DNA of 61,771 nt from Pseudoxanthomonas kaohsiungensis (lineage in GTDB: Bacteria; Pseudomonadota; Gammaproteobacteria; Xanthomonadales; Xanthomonadaceae): positions 1 through 61,771 of the forward strand of contig NZ_PDWO01000018.1 in the NCBI RefSeq assembly GCF_010211765.1. Direction: 5' to 3'. Of the stretch, positions 38,561 to 48,210 are shown piece by piece. The translations under genes and the position numbers were made by a program. Under the pieces are notes generated by a model. The model did not search any database and had not been told where the DNA came from. It saw only the letters and a list, made by a program, of their open reading frames with translations. The stretch's first letter is position 1, and the number at the start of each line of letters is the position of its first letter.

Positions 38561-41500
38561 ATGTCGGACTCGGAAGCGGGATGCCGGTCGCGGCGGGCGG
38601 GACGGCGCCGGAGGGTACGGGCCTGGCGCTTGGTGGTCGCGTTGCTGCTTGCCTCGCTGCCCTGGCTTGCGGCTGCGGCGGCCGCCGGCAGCGGGGCGCC
38701 ACACGCGCCGGCATTGCGCGACTACGCCATCGATGCCTGGACCACGCGCAACGGGCTGCCGCACAACTCCCTGCGCGACATCGCGCAGACCCCGGATGGC
38801 TACCTGTGGTTCGCGACCTGGGAAGGCGTGGTCCGCTACAACGGCGTGGCGTTCACCGTGTTCGACCGCGGCAGCGAGCAGGCCCTGCGCGACAACGGCG
38901 TCGGTGCGTTGTACGTGGATCCGCGCGGCCGGCTGTGGATCAGCGATTCGCGCGGCAATGTCGGGCGGCTGGAGGCGGACGGTCGCTGGGCCTACGTCGA
39001 GCGCATGCCGCAATGGCCGCAGGCGCTGGTCCACGACATGGCGATGGACGGGCAGGGGCGCATGTGGCTGCTGTTCGAAGGCCATGGACTGGGCCGGGTG
39101 GAGCCGGATGGCCGCCTCGCGTACATCCCGCCCCCGGCCGGGATTCCGCTGCGGGCCAGCTTCCCGCACATGGCGGTCGATGCGCGCGGACGGGTCTGGA
39201 TCGGCACGCTCGATGGCCTGGTGATGCTCGATGCCGCGGGCACGTGGCACCGTTTCGGCCGGGGCGAGGGCCTGCCGGCGGGCCTGGTCTGGCCTTACCT
39301 GGCGCCGGACGACACGGTCTGGCTCGCAGCGGAAGGCGCGCTGTTCCGGGTGGATGGCGATCGCATCGTCGCCGCGCACGCGCTGCCCGACTCGGGCCAC
39401 GTCACCACGATGCTGGTCGACCGCAGCGGCGCGCTGTGGGTCGGCACCGAGAACCGGGGCATCGCCCGCATCGACGGCAGGGGCGCGGACTGGCTGCCGC
39501 CGGGAGGCGTGCTGCCGCGGGGGCGCATCGCCAGCCTGCTGGAGGATGCCGAGGGCAGCATCTGGGTCGGCGCCAACGGCGGCCTGTTCCGCCTGCGCGA
39601 GACGCTGTTCACCGGCTTCACGCGTCGCGACGGACTCGCCAGCGACTACGTGCGCGCGGTGCTGGAGGATCGCGATGGCGTGCTGTGGGTGGGCAATGGC
39701 GGCGGCCTGGACCGGCAGTCCGGGGACGGCCGCTTCGACCACGTGGCCTTGCCGGGAGCCGGCGGCGAGGAACCTTCGGTGCTCAGCCTGGCCGAGGGCA
39801 CTGCCGGCGACCTGTGGGTCGGCACCTTCGCCGACGGTGTCTACCGCTTGCGCGGCGATGGATTGCTGCGCCACTACACCCAGGCCGATGGCCTGCCCAG
39901 CGGGCACGTGCGCGCGATCGGCGTCACCGCCGACGGCACGGTCTGGATCGGCAGTCGGCGCGGGGTGGTCTGGATCGACGCGGAGGCCGGTGCCGACGGC
40001 GTGCAGCCGCCGCCCGCGGTGCCGGGGTTGCCGCAGGGGCTGGTGACCGCGCTGGCGGGCATCGGTGCCGACCTGTGGATCGGCTCGGTGGAGGGCGCCA
40101 GCGTGCTGCGTGGCGGCCGGGTCGAGAAGATCGACCTGGACGCGGCCGGCGGCGGCGCGCGCTCGGTGTTCGGGTTCCGCCAGGTGGACGAGGCGGTATG
40201 GATCTCCACCGATCGCGGCCTGTACCGCTACCGCGATGGACGGGTCTCGCGCGTGGGACTGGAGCAGGGCCTGCCGGTGGATGCGGTGTTCCAGCTGGTC
40301 CCCGACCGCCAGGGCGAGGCCTGGCTGAGCAGCAATCGCGGGGTGATCCGCGTGCCGATGGATGCGCTGCAACTGGTCGCGGACGGCCGCCTGCCGGTGC
40401 TGCCCCGCGCGCGCCTGCATACCGAGATGGACGGCCTGCCCAGCGCGCAGGGCAACGGCAGCTCCTCGCCGCCGGCGATCCTGCGCCGGGATGGCACGCT
40501 GTGGCTGGCCACCGCCGCCGGCGTGGCGCGCGCCGATCCGGCGCGCCTGCCGCGCTACCTGGATCGCCAGCCGCCGCCGGCGGTGATCGAATCGGTCCAT
40601 CGCGACGGGCAGCCGGTGGACTGGACCACCCGGCACGCGCTCGCCGGTGGCGGCCGCATCGCCGTCAGCTACGCGGGCCTCAGCTACCTGCTGCCCGAGC
40701 GGATCCGCTACCGCACGCGCCTGCTGGGCCTGGACAGCGACTGGATCGAGCGCGGCACCCAGCGCAATGTCGAGTTCATCGGCCTGCCGCCCGGCGACTA
40801 CACCCTCGAGGTGGACGCCGCACATCCGGACGGGGCCTGGAGTCCGCGGCCGGCGCGCTGGAGCTTCAGCGTGCGCCCGATGTGGTGGCAGCGCCCGGAC
40901 GTGCAGCTGCTGGCGGCGCTGGTGGTGCTGGGCGGGCTGTTCGCGCTGTACCGCTGGCGCCTGCGCCGCTACCACGCGCGCAACCGCCGCCTCGAGCGCC
41001 TGGTCCGTGAACGCACTGCCGACCTGCAGGCGCAGGCCGAACGGCTGGTGGCGGCCGACCGCGAGCGCAGCGAACTGCTGGAGAAGCTGCGCGAGCAGGC
41101 CGAGGCCTACGGCCGCCAGGCACGCGAAGATGCGCTGACCGGGCTGCCCAACCGCCGCCACTTCGACGAAGTGCTGGCCCGCGACCTGGCCCTGGTCCGT
41201 CGCGGCGGCCACCCGCTGTGCCTGGCCCTGCTCGACATCGACCACTTCAAGCGGATCAACGACACCTGGTCGCACAGCGTGGGCGATGCGGTGCTGCGCG
41301 AGGCCGCGCAGGTGCTCGCCGCCGAGAGCCGCGCCTGCGACCTGCTGGCGCGGCTGGGCGGCGAAGAGTTCGCCCTGCTGCTGCCGGACACGCTGCTGGA
41401 CGAGGCGCTGCTGGTCTGCGAGCGCCTGCATGCGACCTTCCGCGAGCGGGTGGGGTGGGCGGGCATCGAGGGCCTGCGGGTCACCTTCAGCCTGGGCGTG

Positions 41501-41605
41501 GTCGCCTGCCGGCCGACCGACACCGCCGCTTCGCTGCTCGAACGCGCCGACGCGGCCCTGTACCGGGCCAAGGACGAAGGCCGCGACCGCCTGCAGGCCG
41601 GTTGA
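38561..41605 (+). CDS. Two-propeller periplasmic sensor diguanylate cyclase
   Basis: 1014 aa. A signal/anchor segment (LVVALLLASLPWLAAAAAA) precedes about 700 residues of Reg_prop repeats with recurring GxLWxGT-like strands (DGYLWFATWEGVVRYN, GALWVGTENRGIARID), likely two beta-propellers in the periplasm. A Y_Y_Y domain (YRTRLLGLDSDWIERG), one membrane helix (LLAALVVLGGLFALY), a short coiled coil and a C-terminal GGDEF domain follow. GGEEF is intact (RLGGEEFALLLPD) and an RxxD site (RACD) stands five residues before it, so it should be an active, product-inhibited cyclase. The Shine-Dalgarno GGGGGAG is good. Ligand unknown. Confidence 0.9.
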   Translation: MSDSEAGCRSRRAGRRRRVRAWRLVVALLLASLPWLAAAAAAGSGAPHAPALRDYAIDAWTTRNGLPHNSLRDIAQTPDGYLWFATWEGVVRYNGVAFTVFDRGSEQALRDNGVGALYVDPRGRLWISDSRGNVGRLEADGRWAYVERMPQWPQALVHDMAMDGQGRMWLLFEGHGLGRVEPDGRLAYIPPPAGIPLRASFPHMAVDARGRVWIGTLDGLVMLDAAGTWHRFGRGEGLPAGLVWPYLAPDDTVWLAAEGALFRVDGDRIVAAHALPDSGHVTTMLVDRSGALWVGTENRGIARIDGRGADWLPPGGVLPRGRIASLLEDAEGSIWVGANGGLFRLRETLFTGFTRRDGLASDYVRAVLEDRDGVLWVGNGGGLDRQSGDGRFDHVALPGAGGEEPSVLSLAEGTAGDLWVGTFADGVYRLRGDGLLRHYTQADGLPSGHVRAIGVTADGTVWIGSRRGVVWIDAEAGADGVQPPPAVPGLPQGLVTALAGIGADLWIGSVEGASVLRGGRVEKIDLDAAGGGARSVFGFRQVDEAVWISTDRGLYRYRDGRVSRVGLEQGLPVDAVFQLVPDRQGEAWLSSNRGVIRVPMDALQLVADGRLPVLPRARLHTEMDGLPSAQGNGSSSPPAILRRDGTLWLATAAGVARADPARLPRYLDRQPPPAVIESVHRDGQPVDWTTRHALAGGGRIAVSYAGLSYLLPERIRYRTRLLGLDSDWIERGTQRNVEFIGLPPGDYTLEVDAAHPDGAWSPRPARWSFSVRPMWWQRPDVQLLAALVVLGGLFALYRWRLRRYHARNRRLERLVRERTADLQAQAERLVAADRERSELLEKLREQAEAYGRQAREDALTGLPNRRHFDEVLARDLALVRRGGHPLCLALLDIDHFKRINDTWSHSVGDAVLREAAQVLAAESRACDLLARLGGEEFALLLPDTLLDEALLVCERLHATFRERVGWAGIEGLRVTFSLGVVACRPTDTAASLLERADAALYRAKDEGRDRLQAG

Positions 41606-41611
41606 AGGCGC

Positions 41612-42271
41612 TCAGCCCGGCAGTGGCGACGGCCAGGCGTTGGCGATGCGGCAGAACAGCCGCGCGGTCTGTTCGGCGTCGTACACCGCCGAGTGCGCAT
41701 CCTCGGCGTTCCAGTCGAAGCCGGCGGCGTGCATCGCGCGCGCGAGCACGGTCTGGCCGTAGGCGATGCCGGACAGGGTGACCGTATCGAACACGCTGAA
41801 CGGGTGGAACGGGTTGCGCTTGTGGCCGGTGCGCGCCACCGCGGCGTTGACGAAGTTGAGGTCGAAGTGGGCGTTGTGGCCGACGAGGATCGCGCGCTGG
41901 CAACCGTGGCGGCGCACCGCGGCGCGGACCTGGTTGAACACGTGGCCGAGCGCGTCGCGCTCGGGCTTGGCCAGCCGGAACGGGTGGTCGAGGTCGATGC
42001 CGGTGATCTCCAGGGACTTCGGGTCGATCTCGGTGCCCGGGGCGGGGATGAAATGCGCGCTCGCGGTCTGCCCGGGCACGAACAGGCCCTGCTCGTCGAG
42101 CTCGATCGGCACGGCGGCCATCTCCAGCAGCGCATGCCGGTTCCAGTCGAAGCCGCCGGTCTCCACGTCCACGACCACGGGCAGGAAGCCGCGGAAGCGG
42201 CGGGCCATCGCGCCGGGCGGCGCGGCGGGCGGTTCGGCGTGGGAGGGATCTTCCAGGTCGGCGTCGCTCAT
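41612..42271 (-). CDS. rnt: Ribonuclease T
   Basis: 219-aa DEDDh 3'-5' exonuclease that trims tRNA and other stable RNA 3' ends. ExoI is [11 protein letters not shown], ExoII is [12 protein letters not shown], and ExoIII with the catalytic His is [15 protein letters not shown]. Length is near E. coli RNase T (215). It ends 6 bp from the convergent sensor cyclase gene. It is 35 bp downstream of the DUF2063 gene and may be read with it. Confidence 0.94.
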   Translation of the reverse strand: MSDADLEDPSHAEPPAAPPGAMARRFRGFLPVVVDVETGGFDWNRHALLEMAAVPIELDEQGLFVPGQTASAHFIPAPGTEIDPKSLEITGIDLDHPFRLAKPERDALGHVFNQVRAAVRRHGCQRAILVGHNAHFDLNFVNAAVARTGHKRNPFHPFSVFDTVTLSGIAYGQTVLARAMHAAGFDWNAEDAHSAVYDAEQTARLFCRIANAWPSPLPG

Positions 42272-42306
42272 GCGCGAAGGGTAGCAGAGCGCGCGCGGCC
42301 GACGGA

Positions 42307-43053
42307 TCAGGCGCGGGGCACGGTGCCCTTGATGGTGCCTTCCGCGCGCATCCGCTCGAGCATGGTCGCGCCCTGCGCGAGGAACCCGGCATCCGCTTCG
42401 ACGCCGGCTTCTGCCGCGAGCGCCTGCAGCCGGGCGCGGCCGCTGTGGCCACCTTCGCCGAGCAGCTCCAGCAGGCGGTACACCAGCGGCGATATCGCGG
42501 CGAAACGCGCGCTGCCATCGCCGTCGCGCCGGACCAGGAGCAGGGTCGGTGCGCCCGGCGCCGCGGGCGGAACGTGGTCCGGGCCGATCGTGTGCACGGG
42601 CCAGTCGTAGGCCAGCGCGCGTATCCAGGGCGACAGCACCGGGATGCCGTCCAGCAGGTCGCCCGCCGGGTCATGCGCCGGCAGCGGGCTGTCGTCGATC
42701 TGCACCGCCAGCTCGATCCATTCGTAGTGCGCCAGTTCCCGCAGCCAGGGCGGATCGCCGGGGTCGGGGCTTTCCTCCAGGAAGCGGATGAACTCGCGCG
42801 CCAGCTCCGGGAACAGCGGCGTGCGGCTGCGGTGCGTGGAGTAGAAGCGGCGTACCAGGGCCCGCCAGGCGTCCTCGCCGAGCGTGCGCCGGATCACCGG
42901 GAAATTCGCGGCGAGCAGGCCGGCGATGTTGTTGAAGAACAGGTCGCGGTAGATGGCCATGCGCCGCGGCTCGATCCCCGGGGGCGGCGGGTTCGCGGCC
43001 GGATCGCGCAGGTGCGCGGCGAAGGCGGACTGCTGCTGGCGCAGGTCAGCCAT
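42307..43053 (-). CDS. DUF2063 (HvfC/BufC-type) RiPP maturation partner
   Basis: 248 aa. The N-terminal half is the DUF2063 domain ([33 protein letters not shown]), a helical domain once called putative DNA-binding. DUF2063 proteins are the usual partners of DUF692 enzymes and are thought to bind the precursor peptide. Its start overlaps the stop of the DUF692 gene by 8 bp, so the two are translationally coupled. I chose the ATG at 43053 ([11 protein letters not shown]); the frame is open further but without homology. Confidence 0.88.
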   Translation of the reverse strand: MADLRQQQSAFAAHLRDPAANPPPPGIEPRRMAIYRDLFFNNIAGLLAANFPVIRRTLGEDAWRALVRRFYSTHRSRTPLFPELAREFIRFLEESPDPGDPPWLRELAHYEWIELAVQIDDSPLPAHDPAGDLLDGIPVLSPWIRALAYDWPVHTIGPDHVPPAAPGAPTLLLVRRDGDGSARFAAISPLVYRLLELLGEGGHSGRARLQALAAEAGVEADAGFLAQGATMLERMRAEGTIKGTVPRA

Positions 43054-43909
43054 GCAGCCTGCCCGTCGCCACGCCGGAGGCGGCCGCCTGCTGCAGCTGG
43101 CGGATGCGTTCGACCTCTTCCAGCAGCACCGCCAGCGGCGGCAGGTTGAAGTCGCGCTCGAGCAGGGTGGGGCGCACGCCGTGCAGGCGGTAGGCCTCGG
43201 CGAGCAGGTCCCAGACATCGCCCTTCACCGGCGCCCCGTGCGTGTCGACCTTCAGGTCCACGGCTTCGTCGTAGTGGCCGGCGACGTGGTAGGAGGCGAT
43301 CCGGTCGCCGGGCATGCGCGCCAGGAACGCGTGCGGGTCGTAGCCGTGGTTGACCGCGTTGACGTAGACGTTGTTCACGTCGAGCAGCAGGTCGCAGCCG
43401 GCTTCCGCGAGCACAGCGGCGACGAACGTGGCCTCGTCCATCGCCTGCGTCCCGGCGGGCTGCGGATGGGCGGCGTAGTACGAGACGTTCTCCACCGCGA
43501 CGCGGCGGCCGAGCGCGTCCTGCACCTGGCGGATCCGCGCGGCGACATGGGCCACCGCTTCGTCGGTGAACGGGATCGGCATCAGGTCGTAGAGGTGGCC
43601 GTCGTCGGTGCAGCAGCTCAGGTGTTCGCTGTACAGGCGCACCCGGTGGCGGTCGAGGAACCGGCGGGTCCGGCCCAGGAACACGTCGTCCAGCGGGTCG
43701 GTCCCGCCCAGCGACAAGGACAGCCCGTGGCAGGTAAGGGGATGGCGATCGGACAGCTCGTCCAGCGCCTCCCCCAGCCGCCCGCCGACGCCGATCCAGT
43801 TGTCCGGCGCGCATTCGAGGAAATCGAACGCGCCGGCCGGTGCGGCGCGGAGCTCGTCGAGCATCGCGCGCCGCAGGCCCAGGCCAGCGCTGGCGTCAGG
43901 CAAAGTCAT
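43046..43909 (-). CDS. DUF692 multinuclear non-haem iron oxidative enzyme (MNIO, HvfB/BufB-type)
   Basis: 287-aa TIM-barrel enzyme. The metal-ligand segments of the family are visible: [56 protein letters not shown] and [13 protein letters not shown]. Characterised members (MbnB, HvfB, BufB) use two or three irons and O2 to convert Cys of a precursor peptide into oxazolone/thioamide or thiooxazole groups that bind copper. The Cys-rich precursor is encoded 103 bp upstream and the partner overlaps downstream, which strongly supports this role. Confidence 0.9.
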   Translation of the reverse strand: MTLPDASAGLGLRRAMLDELRAAPAGAFDFLECAPDNWIGVGGRLGEALDELSDRHPLTCHGLSLSLGGTDPLDDVFLGRTRRFLDRHRVRLYSEHLSCCTDDGHLYDLMPIPFTDEAVAHVAARIRQVQDALGRRVAVENVSYYAAHPQPAGTQAMDEATFVAAVLAEAGCDLLLDVNNVYVNAVNHGYDPHAFLARMPGDRIASYHVAGHYDEAVDLKVDTHGAPVKGDVWDLLAEAYRLHGVRPTLLERDFNLPPLAVLLEEVERIRQLQQAAASGVATGRLHG

Positions 43910-43959
43910 CGGAGGTCAGGAGCAGTCCCACCAGGCAAAGGAATCCGACCCCCTGATGA

Positions 43960-43979
43960 CCCGCACATGGATGTGCGGG
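43960..43979. repeat. CATGGATG-centred hairpin between the RiPP precursor and its enzyme
   Basis: Arms CCCGCACAT and ATGTGCGGG (43960-43968, 43971-43979) around GG, in the 103-bp gap between the precursor and DUF692 genes. It has the same centre as the repeats at 20301-20370 and 45302-45373. It could reduce expression of the enzyme relative to the precursor. Confidence 0.65.
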
Positions 43980-44012
43980 CTCCCGCGAGGGACTCGCATC
44001 GAGGACTGGCGC

Positions 44013-44423
44013 CTATGCCGCGCCGCCGCACTTGCCCTCGCCGCACTTGCCTTCCCCGCACTTGCCTTCGCCGGCCTTCTTCTCGCCGCACTTGCCTTCG
44101 GCGCCCTTGGCGGCGTGGTGCGCCTTGCGCTCGGCCTCGTCGATGAAACCGTCCTGGTTGGCATCGATTTTCGCGAACTGGTCGGCCTTGGCGGGGTGGG
44201 CGGCGACGAACTCGGCCTGCGACACGCGCCCGTCCTTGTCGGCGTCGACCTTGTCCATGCCGCACTTGCCCTCGCCGCACTTGCCTTCCTGCGCCTTGGC
44301 GGTCTCGCCGGCGGCGAGCATGTAGCCCTGCGCCAGCGGCTCCATGGCGAAGGCGGCGCCGGTGAGGGTCAGGCCGGCGAGCGCGGTACCGAGCGCGATG
44401 GCGGCGGGTTTCTGCTTGGACAT
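44013..44423 (-). CDS. EGKCG-repeat RiPP precursor with EF-hand pair (HvfA/bufferin-like)
   Basis: 136-aa exported peptide. The signal peptide ends at residue 26 (GAAFA). The mature part has EGKCG at 46-50 and 51-55, two canonical EF-hand loops (60-71: D60, D62, D64, S68, E71; 87-98: D87, N89, D91, D95, E98) and four more EGKCG copies at 109-113, 119-123, 124-128 and 129-133. A degenerate EKKAG lies at 114-118. All six cysteines (49, 54, 112, 122, 127, 132) are in EGKCG motifs. EGKCG is the motif modified by HvfB-type MNIO enzymes. A Ca-binding EF-hand pair inside such a precursor is unusual. GGAG precedes the ATG. It is predicted to be a copper- or metal-buffering periplasmic peptide. Confidence 0.85.
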   Translation of the reverse strand: MSKQKPAAIALGTALAGLTLTGAAFAMEPLAQGYMLAAGETAKAQEGKCGEGKCGMDKVDADKDGRVSQAEFVAAHPAKADQFAKIDANQDGFIDEAERKAHHAAKGAEGKCGEKKAGEGKCGEGKCGEGKCGGAA

Positions 44424-44554
44424 GGCTGTGCTCCGTGAAGTCTGGGGCGCGGGAAGCGGCGCGCCCGCCGCCGGGGGGTGCCCAAGTCTACCCCCGGTTC
44501 GTTATCACGGCGTGGCGGGCCCGGCGCCGGGGGAGGCGGCGCCCGGGCACCGGC

Positions 44555-45271
44555 TCAGGGCGCGCTGACCGTGGTGCTGGTGTCGTCGCGCTTCTCGCGG
44601 GGCGGCAACGGCTGTTCGCCATGGATCAGGAACCACACGTTCTCGGCGATGTTGGTGGCGTGGTCGCCGATCCGCTCCAGGTTCTTGGCCATGAACAGCA
44701 GGTGTGTGCAAGGAGTGATGTTGCGCGGGTCCTCCATCATGTAGGTCAGCAGTTCGCGGAACAGCGCGGTGTACTGCTCGTCCAGCCGTGCGTCGTTCTC
44801 GCGGACCTGCAGGGCGAGCTCGCTGTCGCTGGTCTGGTAGGCGCGTAGCGCCAGCCGGACCTGGCCGGCGGCCAGCATGCCCAGGGCACGGAGGCCGGAG
44901 GTGTGGGGGAGCGGGGGCGCGGCGTTGAGCGCGATCGAGCGCTTGGCAACGTTGGCGGCGTAGTCGCCGATGCGCTCGATGTCCGCCGGGATGCGCAGGC
45001 CGGCGAGGATCTCGCGCAGGTCGCGCGCCATCGGTCCGCGCAGCGCCAGCAGCATCACGTCGTGGCTGATCCGGCGTTCGGCCGCGTCGATGGACTCGTC
45101 GTTGGCGACGATCCGGCGCGCGGCGCTGTCGTCGCGGCGATCGACCACGTCCAGCGCGGCTTCGAGCTGGACCACGGCGACGTGGCCCATCTGCACGATC
45201 TCCTCGACCAGGTGGCGCTGCTCCTCGTCGTAGCTCTTGACGATGTGCTCGTGGGGAGGGGTCGTGGTCAT
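44555..45271 (-). CDS. phoU: Phosphate signalling protein PhoU
   Basis: 238-aa cytosolic helical protein that links the Pst transporter to the PhoR kinase and represses the Pho regulon in high phosphate. The two three-helix repeats each carry the metal-binding signature (DLREILAGLRIPADIERIGDYAANVA and NITPCTHLLFMAKNLERIGDHATNIAE). Length equals E. coli PhoU (241). I chose the ATG at 45271; the open frame beyond it is the intergenic repeat. It is last in the pst cluster, 133 bp after pstB. Confidence 0.95.
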   Translation of the reverse strand: MTTTPPHEHIVKSYDEEQRHLVEEIVQMGHVAVVQLEAALDVVDRRDDSAARRIVANDESIDAAERRISHDVMLLALRGPMARDLREILAGLRIPADIERIGDYAANVAKRSIALNAAPPLPHTSGLRALGMLAAGQVRLALRAYQTSDSELALQVRENDARLDEQYTALFRELLTYMMEDPRNITPCTHLLFMAKNLERIGDHATNIAENVWFLIHGEQPLPPREKRDDTSTTVSAP

Positions 45272-45301
45272 GGGTGCTGTCCGGAATCGAATGAATGTGT
45301 G

Positions 45302-45373
45302 TTGCCGTCCATGGCGCGGCGGCTCGGCTTCGGACAACCCGGCCCGGCCATCCATGGCCGGGCGTTCGTCCGA
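45302..45373. repeat. CATGGATG-centred intergenic repeat, copy B
   Basis: Inverted relative of the 20301-20370 element, between pstB and phoU. Two palindromes: CCCGGCCAT/ATGGCCGGG (45343-45351, 45354-45362) and GCCGTCCATGGC (45304-45315). Read on the minus strand it shares long stretches with copy A, such as CCATGGATGGCCGGGCCGG. Confidence 0.7.
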
Positions 45374-45404
45374 TCGCGCGGCAGTGCCGCGCAGGCGATC
45401 GTCC

Positions 45405-46259
45405 TCACCCGAACCGTCCGGTGATGTAGTCCTCGGTCTGCTGCCTGGAGGGACTGGAGAAGATCACCTGGGTGCGGTCGTGCTCGATCAGGTCGCCCAG
45501 GTACATGAAGGCGGTGTAGTCGGACACGCGCGCGGCCTGCTGCATGTTGTGGGTCACGATCACGATCGTGTAGTCCTTCTTCAGCTCCTCGACCAGCTGC
45601 TCGATGCGGCTGGTCGAGATCGGATCCAGCGCCGAGGTCGGCTCGTCCAGCAGCAGCACGTCCGGGCGCAGCGCCACGGCGCGCGCGATGCACAGGCGCT
45701 GCTGCTGGCCGCCGGACAGGCCCAGTGCGCTCTGGCCCAGCTTGTCCTTGACCTCGTCCCACAGCGCGCCCTGGCGCAGCGCGTGCTCGACGCGGTCGGC
45801 CATCTCGCCCCTGGACAGCTTCTCGTGGTGGCGGATGCCGTAGGCCACGTTCTCGAAGATGGTCATCGGGAACGGCACCGGCTTCTGGAACACCATGCCG
45901 ACCTTGGAGCGCAGCCGGTTCATCGGATACTTGTGCGAGAGGATGTTCTCCCCGTCCAGCAGCACTTCGCCGCGCGCCTCGAGCTTGGGATACAGCGCGT
46001 AGATGCGGTTGAAGATGCGCAGCAGGGTGGACTTGCCGCAGCCGGAGGGGCCGATCAGCGCGGTCACCCGCTTCTCGGGTATTTCCAGGTTGATTCCCTT
46101 GAGCGCGTGGAACTTGTCGTAGTAGAAGTCCAGGCCGCGCGCGGCGAGCTTGACCGGCGCGGCGCTGGCCGGCTCGGCGTGTGCGGTCACCGCGATGCGC
46201 TGCATCGGTGCGGCGGAGGCGTGGTCGGTCATGGCCGGGTTCCGGGAAAGGTCAGTCAT
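45405..46259 (-). CDS. pstB: Phosphate ABC transporter ATP-binding protein
   Basis: 284 aa. Walker [13 protein letters not shown], signature [14 protein letters not shown], Walker [14 protein letters not shown] and switch His VTHNM are intact. The first 30 residues form a poorly conserved extension; an internal ATG at 46232 is an alternative start. It overlaps pstA by 8 bp. It powers high-affinity phosphate uptake by PstC and PstA. Confidence 0.95.
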   Translation of the reverse strand: MTDLSRNPAMTDHASAAPMQRIAVTAHAEPASAAPVKLAARGLDFYYDKFHALKGINLEIPEKRVTALIGPSGCGKSTLLRIFNRIYALYPKLEARGEVLLDGENILSHKYPMNRLRSKVGMVFQKPVPFPMTIFENVAYGIRHHEKLSRGEMADRVEHALRQGALWDEVKDKLGQSALGLSGGQQQRLCIARAVALRPDVLLLDEPTSALDPISTSRIEQLVEELKKDYTIVIVTHNMQQAARVSDYTAFMYLGDLIEHDRTQVIFSSPSRQQTEDYITGRFG

Positions 46260-47139
46260 GGGTGATCCTGTTGCGCAACAGCAGGGCGCGTGCGCCGAGG
46301 CTGACCAGCAGCACGAAAACGGTCAGTACCAGGGCGCCGGCCCAGGCCAGTACCTGCCAGGACTCGTAGGGGCTGGCCGCGAACTGGTTCATCACCACCG
46401 GCACCGACGCCATCGGCTGGAAGATGTTCGTGTTCCAGTACTGGTTGCCGAACGCGGTGAACAGCAGCGGCGCGGTCTCGCCGGAGATGCGGGCCAGGGC
46501 CAGCAGCACGCCGGTGACGATGCCGGCCGAGGCGCTGCGGTACAGCACCTGGACGGTCACCTTCCACTGCGGGATGCCGAGCGACAGCGCCGCCTCGCGC
46601 ATCTGCACCGGGACCAGGCGCAGCATCTCGTCGGTGGTGCGCACCACCACCGGCAGCACGATGAACGCCAGCGCGAGCGCGCCGGCGAACGCGGAGAAGT
46701 TGCCGCCGGTCTGCATCACGTACAGGGTGTAGACGAACAGGCCAAGCACGATCGACGGCGCCGACAGCAGGATGTCGTTGACGAAGCGCACCACCGTGCC
46801 CGCCTTGCGCGCGTTGCCGTACTCGGCAAGCCAGGTGCCCGCGGCGATCCCCAGCGGCGTGCCGATGGCGATGGCCAGCACGCACATCACCGCGCTGCCG
46901 AAGAACGCGTTGGCCAGGCCGCCTTCTTCCATCGGCGGCGGCGTCATCCGGGTGAACAGGTTCCAGTCGATCCCGGCGATGCCCTTGGCCACCAGGGTCC
47001 ACAGGATCCAGCCCAGGAAGAACAGGCCGAACAGCGCGGTGGCGCAGGACAGCACCAGCGCCAGCACGTTGACGATGCGACGCTTCAGGTACAGGCGCCC
47101 GGCAACGGAAGCGGAAGCGGCGGGGGCGGGGGCGGCCAT
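46252..47139 (-). CDS. pstA: Phosphate ABC transporter permease PstA
   Basis: 295 aa with six predicted helices. The binding-protein-dependent permease loop ([24 protein letters not shown], containing the EAA motif) contacts PstB. The ATG at 47139 overlaps the pstC stop by one base (TGATG). It forms the membrane channel with PstC. Confidence 0.95.
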   Translation of the reverse strand: MAAPAPAASASVAGRLYLKRRIVNVLALVLSCATALFGLFFLGWILWTLVAKGIAGIDWNLFTRMTPPPMEEGGLANAFFGSAVMCVLAIAIGTPLGIAAGTWLAEYGNARKAGTVVRFVNDILLSAPSIVLGLFVYTLYVMQTGGNFSAFAGALALAFIVLPVVVRTTDEMLRLVPVQMREAALSLGIPQWKVTVQVLYRSASAGIVTGVLLALARISGETAPLLFTAFGNQYWNTNIFQPMASVPVVMNQFAASPYESWQVLAWAGALVLTVFVLLVSLGARALLLRNRITHD

Positions 47140-48113
47140 CAGTTGCCCTCCCGGCGCGAGAGCTGCATCAGCATCAGGCGGGCGATGGCCAGCACCACGA
47201 AGGTGACGATGAAGAGGACGAAGCCCAGCAGCAGCAGCGCGGAGCGGTAGGTTTCGGTCGCCTCGCCGAAGTCGTTGGCGATCAGCGCGGCGATGGTGGT
47301 GCCCGGCTCGAGCAGCGACGGCGACAGGCGCACGCTGTTGCCGATCACGAACGCCACCGCCATGGTTTCGCCCAGGGCGCGGCCCAGGCCGAGGAAGATG
47401 CCGCCGATCACCGCCGAGCGGGTATAGGGCAGGACGATGTCCCAACTCACTTCCCAGCGGGTCGAGCCGAGCGCATAGGCCGACTCCTTCAGGCGCGTGG
47501 GCACGGTCAGGAACACCTCGCGCATCACCGAGGAAATGAACGGGATCACCATGATCGCCAGCACGAAACCGGCGGTGAGCATGCCGATGCCGAGCGGCGG
47601 GCCCTGGAACAACGGGCCGACGAGCGGCCATTCACCCAGGGTGTCGTTGAGGAACGGGGTCACGTACTCCGTCATCACCGGCACGAGCACGAACAGGCCC
47701 CACATGCCGTAGATGATCGAAGGGATGCCCGCGAGCAGCTCGATCGCGGTGCCGACCGGGCCGCGCAACCAGCGAGGCGCCACTTCGGTGAGGAAGAAGG
47801 CGATGCCGAAGCTGACCGGGACGGCGATCACCATCGCGATCAGGGCGGTGACCAGGGTGCCGTAGATCGGCGCCAGCGCGCCGAACTTGTTCTCGACGGG
47901 ATTCCACTCGGCCGAGTAGAAGAAACTCAGGCCCTGCATCTCCAGGGCGTGGCGACCACCCCAGAGCATCGACAGGGCGGCGCTGGCCAGCGCGACCAGG
48001 ACGAACACCACGCATGCCACCAGCGCGTAGCGGAACAGCCGGTCGTTGCGGGCGTCGCGCAGGTCGCGCCCGGCGGGGGCGGCCGGTGCAGCTTCGAATG
48101 TCGTCGTGTTCAT
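47139..48113 (-). CDS. pstC: Phosphate ABC transporter permease PstC
   Basis: 324 aa, six helices after a 30-residue cytosolic start. The EAA loop (EVFLTVPTRLKESAYALGSTRWEVSW) and the conserved substrate-path segment GIPSIIYGMWGLFVLVPV are present. It is 135 bp downstream of pstS1, across a GC-rich hairpin, and tightly coupled to pstA. Confidence 0.95.
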   Translation of the reverse strand: MNTTTFEAAPAAPAGRDLRDARNDRLFRYALVACVVFVLVALASAALSMLWGGRHALEMQGLSFFYSAEWNPVENKFGALAPIYGTLVTALIAMVIAVPVSFGIAFFLTEVAPRWLRGPVGTAIELLAGIPSIIYGMWGLFVLVPVMTEYVTPFLNDTLGEWPLVGPLFQGPPLGIGMLTAGFVLAIMVIPFISSVMREVFLTVPTRLKESAYALGSTRWEVSWDIVLPYTRSAVIGGIFLGLGRALGETMAVAFVIGNSVRLSPSLLEPGTTIAALIANDFGEATETYRSALLLLGFVLFIVTFVVLAIARLMLMQLSRREGN

Positions 48114-48210
48114 CGGGTCTTCGGCGCGGGGCGGGCGTCGCTGCGGGAAGCGGCGGAGCGCGGCGGTCCGGTGGGAGGGAGTGCGGACCGCCGGCTCCGC
48201 GGCGCGTGGA

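Noticed and set aside
34878-38714. 1278-codon minus-strand open frame opposite rnr, the GFA gene and rlmB
   Set aside because: It is antisense to well-supported genes with intact motifs. Long shadow frames are expected at this GC content.
38333-41431. 1032-codon minus-strand open frame opposite the sensor cyclase
   Set aside because: Low-complexity shadow; the plus strand encodes a full multi-domain protein.
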